From Providencia rettgeri (lineage in GTDB: Bacteria; Pseudomonadota; Gammaproteobacteria; Enterobacterales; Enterobacteriaceae), in NCBI RefSeq assembly GCF_023205015.1, contig NZ_CP096258.1, positions 3,906,001-3,970,000 on the forward strand: a stretch of 64,000 nt of DNA, read 5' to 3'. Positions 62,613 to 64,000 of this stretch are shown here, piece by piece; position 1 is the first letter of the stretch; every line of letters begins with the position of its first letter. Both the position numbers and the translations under genes were made by a program. The notes under the pieces are model-generated. The model did no database searches. It was not told where the DNA came from and was given only the letters and a program-made list of their open reading frames with translations.

Positions 62613-62631
62613 GCAAATGATATTAGTTTGC
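62613..62631 (-). promoter_or_regulatory. Candidate Fur box of the siderophore operon
   Basis: GCAAATGATATTAGTTTGC at 62613-62631 agrees with the 19-bp Fur consensus (GATAATGATAATCATTATC) at about 12 positions by my count. It lies in the promoter region of an iron uptake operon, so iron-dependent repression is likely. Confidence 0.6.
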
Positions 62632-62790
62632 ATTTGCATTCGCTGAAAAGTTGTTACAACGCACAAAAACATCAATTTAATTCGTTGAATCTATGAATTT
62701 TAAAGTGTTAAAAGGCAAGAGCGAGATACAAAACGAGGAGAACTCTATAAAAGAAAGGGTTGGCAGTTTGTTACGGCACTTAATTCAAAA

Positions 62791-62880
62791 ATAAATAGGT
62801 TGAGTTTCCTACTGTACGTGCTTGCTTAGCGACTTTTATTACAGTTAGGCGACATAAAATCGTCATCTCAACCTATTTAT
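62791..62880. repeat. 14-bp perfect inverted repeat enclosing 62 bp
   Basis: ATAAATAGGTTGAG (62791-62804) and CTCAACCTATTTAT (62867-62880) are perfect complements. The interior also has CGACTTTTAT / ATAAAATCG partial pairing. On the minus strand the structure starts 25 bp after the MrpJ-like stop and is followed by ATTTTTG, so it may end the fimbrial operon; the long interior makes it more like a small palindromic element than a simple terminator. Confidence 0.65.
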
Positions 62881-62904
62881 CATTAACAACCATTTAAAGA
62901 CTTA

Positions 62905-63177
62905 TTATTGCGTATCATCCAGTCGCCCATTTTCACTGAGCTGAGAGCTGATATCTTCAAGGAACCAATCAATTGGTGTTCCCATCAAAAATGCAAGTTT
63001 AAACAAGTGAAATAAATCAATCTTGATTTTGCCTCTTTCATAGCGTGAGATCTGTTGTTGGCTAACACCGAGTAATTGAGCTAACTGAAAACCGGTATAT
63101 CCCAGTTCTCTACGCTTTTCTAAGATCCTCTGACCTACCATATAATGGATTTTTTCACTGCCATTTTCTGAATACAT
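62905..63177 (-). CDS. MrpJ-like fimbrial-operon XRE/HTH regulator
   Basis: A 90-residue Cro/CI-type HTH protein with VGQRILEKRRELGYTGFQLAQLLGVSQQQISRYERGKIKID at residues 14-54. The 13-residue core GVSQQQISRYERG is identical to that of the paralogue at 11.2-11.4 kb. It is placed 14 bp after an MrpH-like adhesin gene, the same order as mrpH-mrpJ in Proteus mirabilis, where MrpJ represses motility when fimbriae are made. GGTGAAAAT precedes the start. Confidence 0.87.
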   Translation of the reverse strand: MYSENGSEKIHYMVGQRILEKRRELGYTGFQLAQLLGVSQQQISRYERGKIKIDLFHLFKLAFLMGTPIDWFLEDISSQLSENGRLDDTQ

Positions 63178-63191
63178 ATTTTCACCATCTA

Positions 63192-64000
63192 TTAAGGCAC
63201 AGTTAAAATAAGGGCTGCGGCACCTTCAAATTGGCCAGCTTGAACTCGGCCACTGGTACCTAATACGGCTTTCAACGTTACCGAATTTGTTCCACCTGCA
63301 GGTACGTGAATTCTATAACCATTTTCCCCTGGTGTATTATTCCCGCCTAAATACAAATTCGCGTATAAACTGTTATCAGGCCGTAAATTTACACGCCCAT
63401 TTGTTACGTTAACACCAGTGGCAATCACTAAAACATCCATCGCTAAGTTACATGTCACACTAATGTTTACTTGTTTTGATTGGCCTGCGAGGTCTGCTTC
63501 GCTAATTGGGCCAAAGTTGATATCTGGGATGGTATTGTTGATCTTACAAGCTCCAATCGGTGGAGGCGCAATGCCACATAATGAGCCGGGAATTAACCCA
63601 CCGTTATTTGTAACCCCTGTGCGATCTTGGTAAAACAGCCCCACACATTCCTGATTATTCTGTAGCCTAACCCCGGTATGAACAGCCCACTGTGTTGCTG
63701 GAGCTGTCGCCTTTGCCAAAACACCGGGTATATTCTGAATGTCACGCATGTATTGATACTTAGAAATTTCGGCCAACTCGACGGTTGCCGACCCTGGTGT
63801 TCCAGCAGCTGTGTGCTTATGGCTTATGGTGAGATAACATCTCGACCACCCAAAGCAAGGATTACGCGTAGTTGGCAATTCAGGGTCCCAACGGGCAATC
63901 ACATACTTATAATCTGCATCTCCGTTATTTGGGTTACTACCGGGTCTTGATTCCGTGATATAAGAAAAAATAGAGGCGGATGCAGTAGATGAAAACATGA
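63192..64000 (-). CDS. MrpH-like fimbrial tip adhesin, 5' end outside the window
   Basis: The open frame runs to the window edge; the first visible Met is at 63998, but no signal peptide is visible, so the true start probably lies beyond. The N-terminal domain has cysteine pairs (NPCFGWSRCY, ECVGLF with SLCGIAPPP). It also has a histidine set H60 and H62 (SHKH) plus H107 (AVHTG) with spacing close to that of the zinc ligands H72, H74 and H117 of MrpH. A C-terminal pilin domain (ACKINNTIPDINFGPI to AALILTVP) follows. The MrpJ-like gene after it confirms an mrp-type operon. Confidence 0.83.
   Translation of the reverse strand, partial: MFSSTASASIFSYITESRPGSNPNNGDADYKYVIARWDPELPTTRNPCFGWSRCYLTISHKHTAAGTPGSATVELAEISKYQYMRDIQNIPGVLAKATAPATQWAVHTGVRLQNNQECVGLFYQDRTGVTNNGGLIPGSLCGIAPPPIGACKINNTIPDINFGPISEADLAGQSKQVNISVTCNLAMDVLVIATGVNVTNGRVNLRPDNSLYANLYLGGNNTPGENGYRIHVPAGGTNSVTLKAVLGTSGRVQAGQFEGAAALILTVP

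Overview
This looks like chromosomal DNA of a low-GC member of the Morganellaceae, most likely Providencia. The support is a membrane L-amino acid deaminase of the Proteus/Providencia type, two MrpJ-type fimbrial regulators, enterobacterial PotABC, ExuR/UxaA and DsdCXA proteins, and AT-rich intergenic DNA. No rRNA, tRNA, CRISPR array, integrase or transposase was found.

Layout. 1-5.4 kb: potABC (minus strand) with a terminator directly after potC and no adjacent potD, then a class I fumarase (plus). 5.5-11.4 kb: a chaperone-usher fimbrial operon (minus) with an MrpJ-like regulator gene at its 5' side, followed by 1.3 kb of very AT-rich DNA. 12.7-14.7 kb: a nitrilase-family hydrolase and a LysR regulator. 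14.8-21.7 kb: a seven-gene operon whose genes all overlap. It encodes a KAS III-like condensing enzyme, an OleD-like SDR, an MBL-fold hydrolase, a PaaK/F390-type adenylating enzyme, a PAP2 phosphatase, a sterol-desaturase-family enzyme and a fatty acid desaturase. I recognise no known product for it, and it is the best candidate here for an undescribed system, probably making an unusual membrane lipid or fatty-acid-derived molecule.

21.7-45 kb is mostly sugar and amino acid catabolism. It holds a polysaccharide deacetylase, exuR-uxaA (hexuronate branch) and an L-pentose module. That module has a DeoR regulator, an ABC importer, an L-ribulose-5-P 3-epimerase, an L-xylulose-type kinase and a divergent araD, which together convert L-xylulose to D-xylulose-5-P. 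Next comes a complete 2-ketogluconate operon kguEKTD with its LacI-type regulator ptxS and a 16-bp perfect palindromic operator, and then dsdC-dsdXA for D-serine.

45-54 kb holds a DUF1778/GNAT toxin-antitoxin pair and a peptide-uptake cluster with a binding protein, a permease, a fused permease-ATPase, an ATPase, a GntR regulator, an M42 aminopeptidase and a divergent DUF1028 protein. 54-64 kb holds the L-amino acid deaminase followed by an exported RidA-family protein, an unrecognised two-TM 488-residue protein, a roughly 100-bp palindromic repeat, a Fur-box-preceded siderophore ABC importer, and the 3' end of an mrp-like fimbrial operon (MrpH-like zinc-type adhesin plus MrpJ-like regulator) running off the window end.
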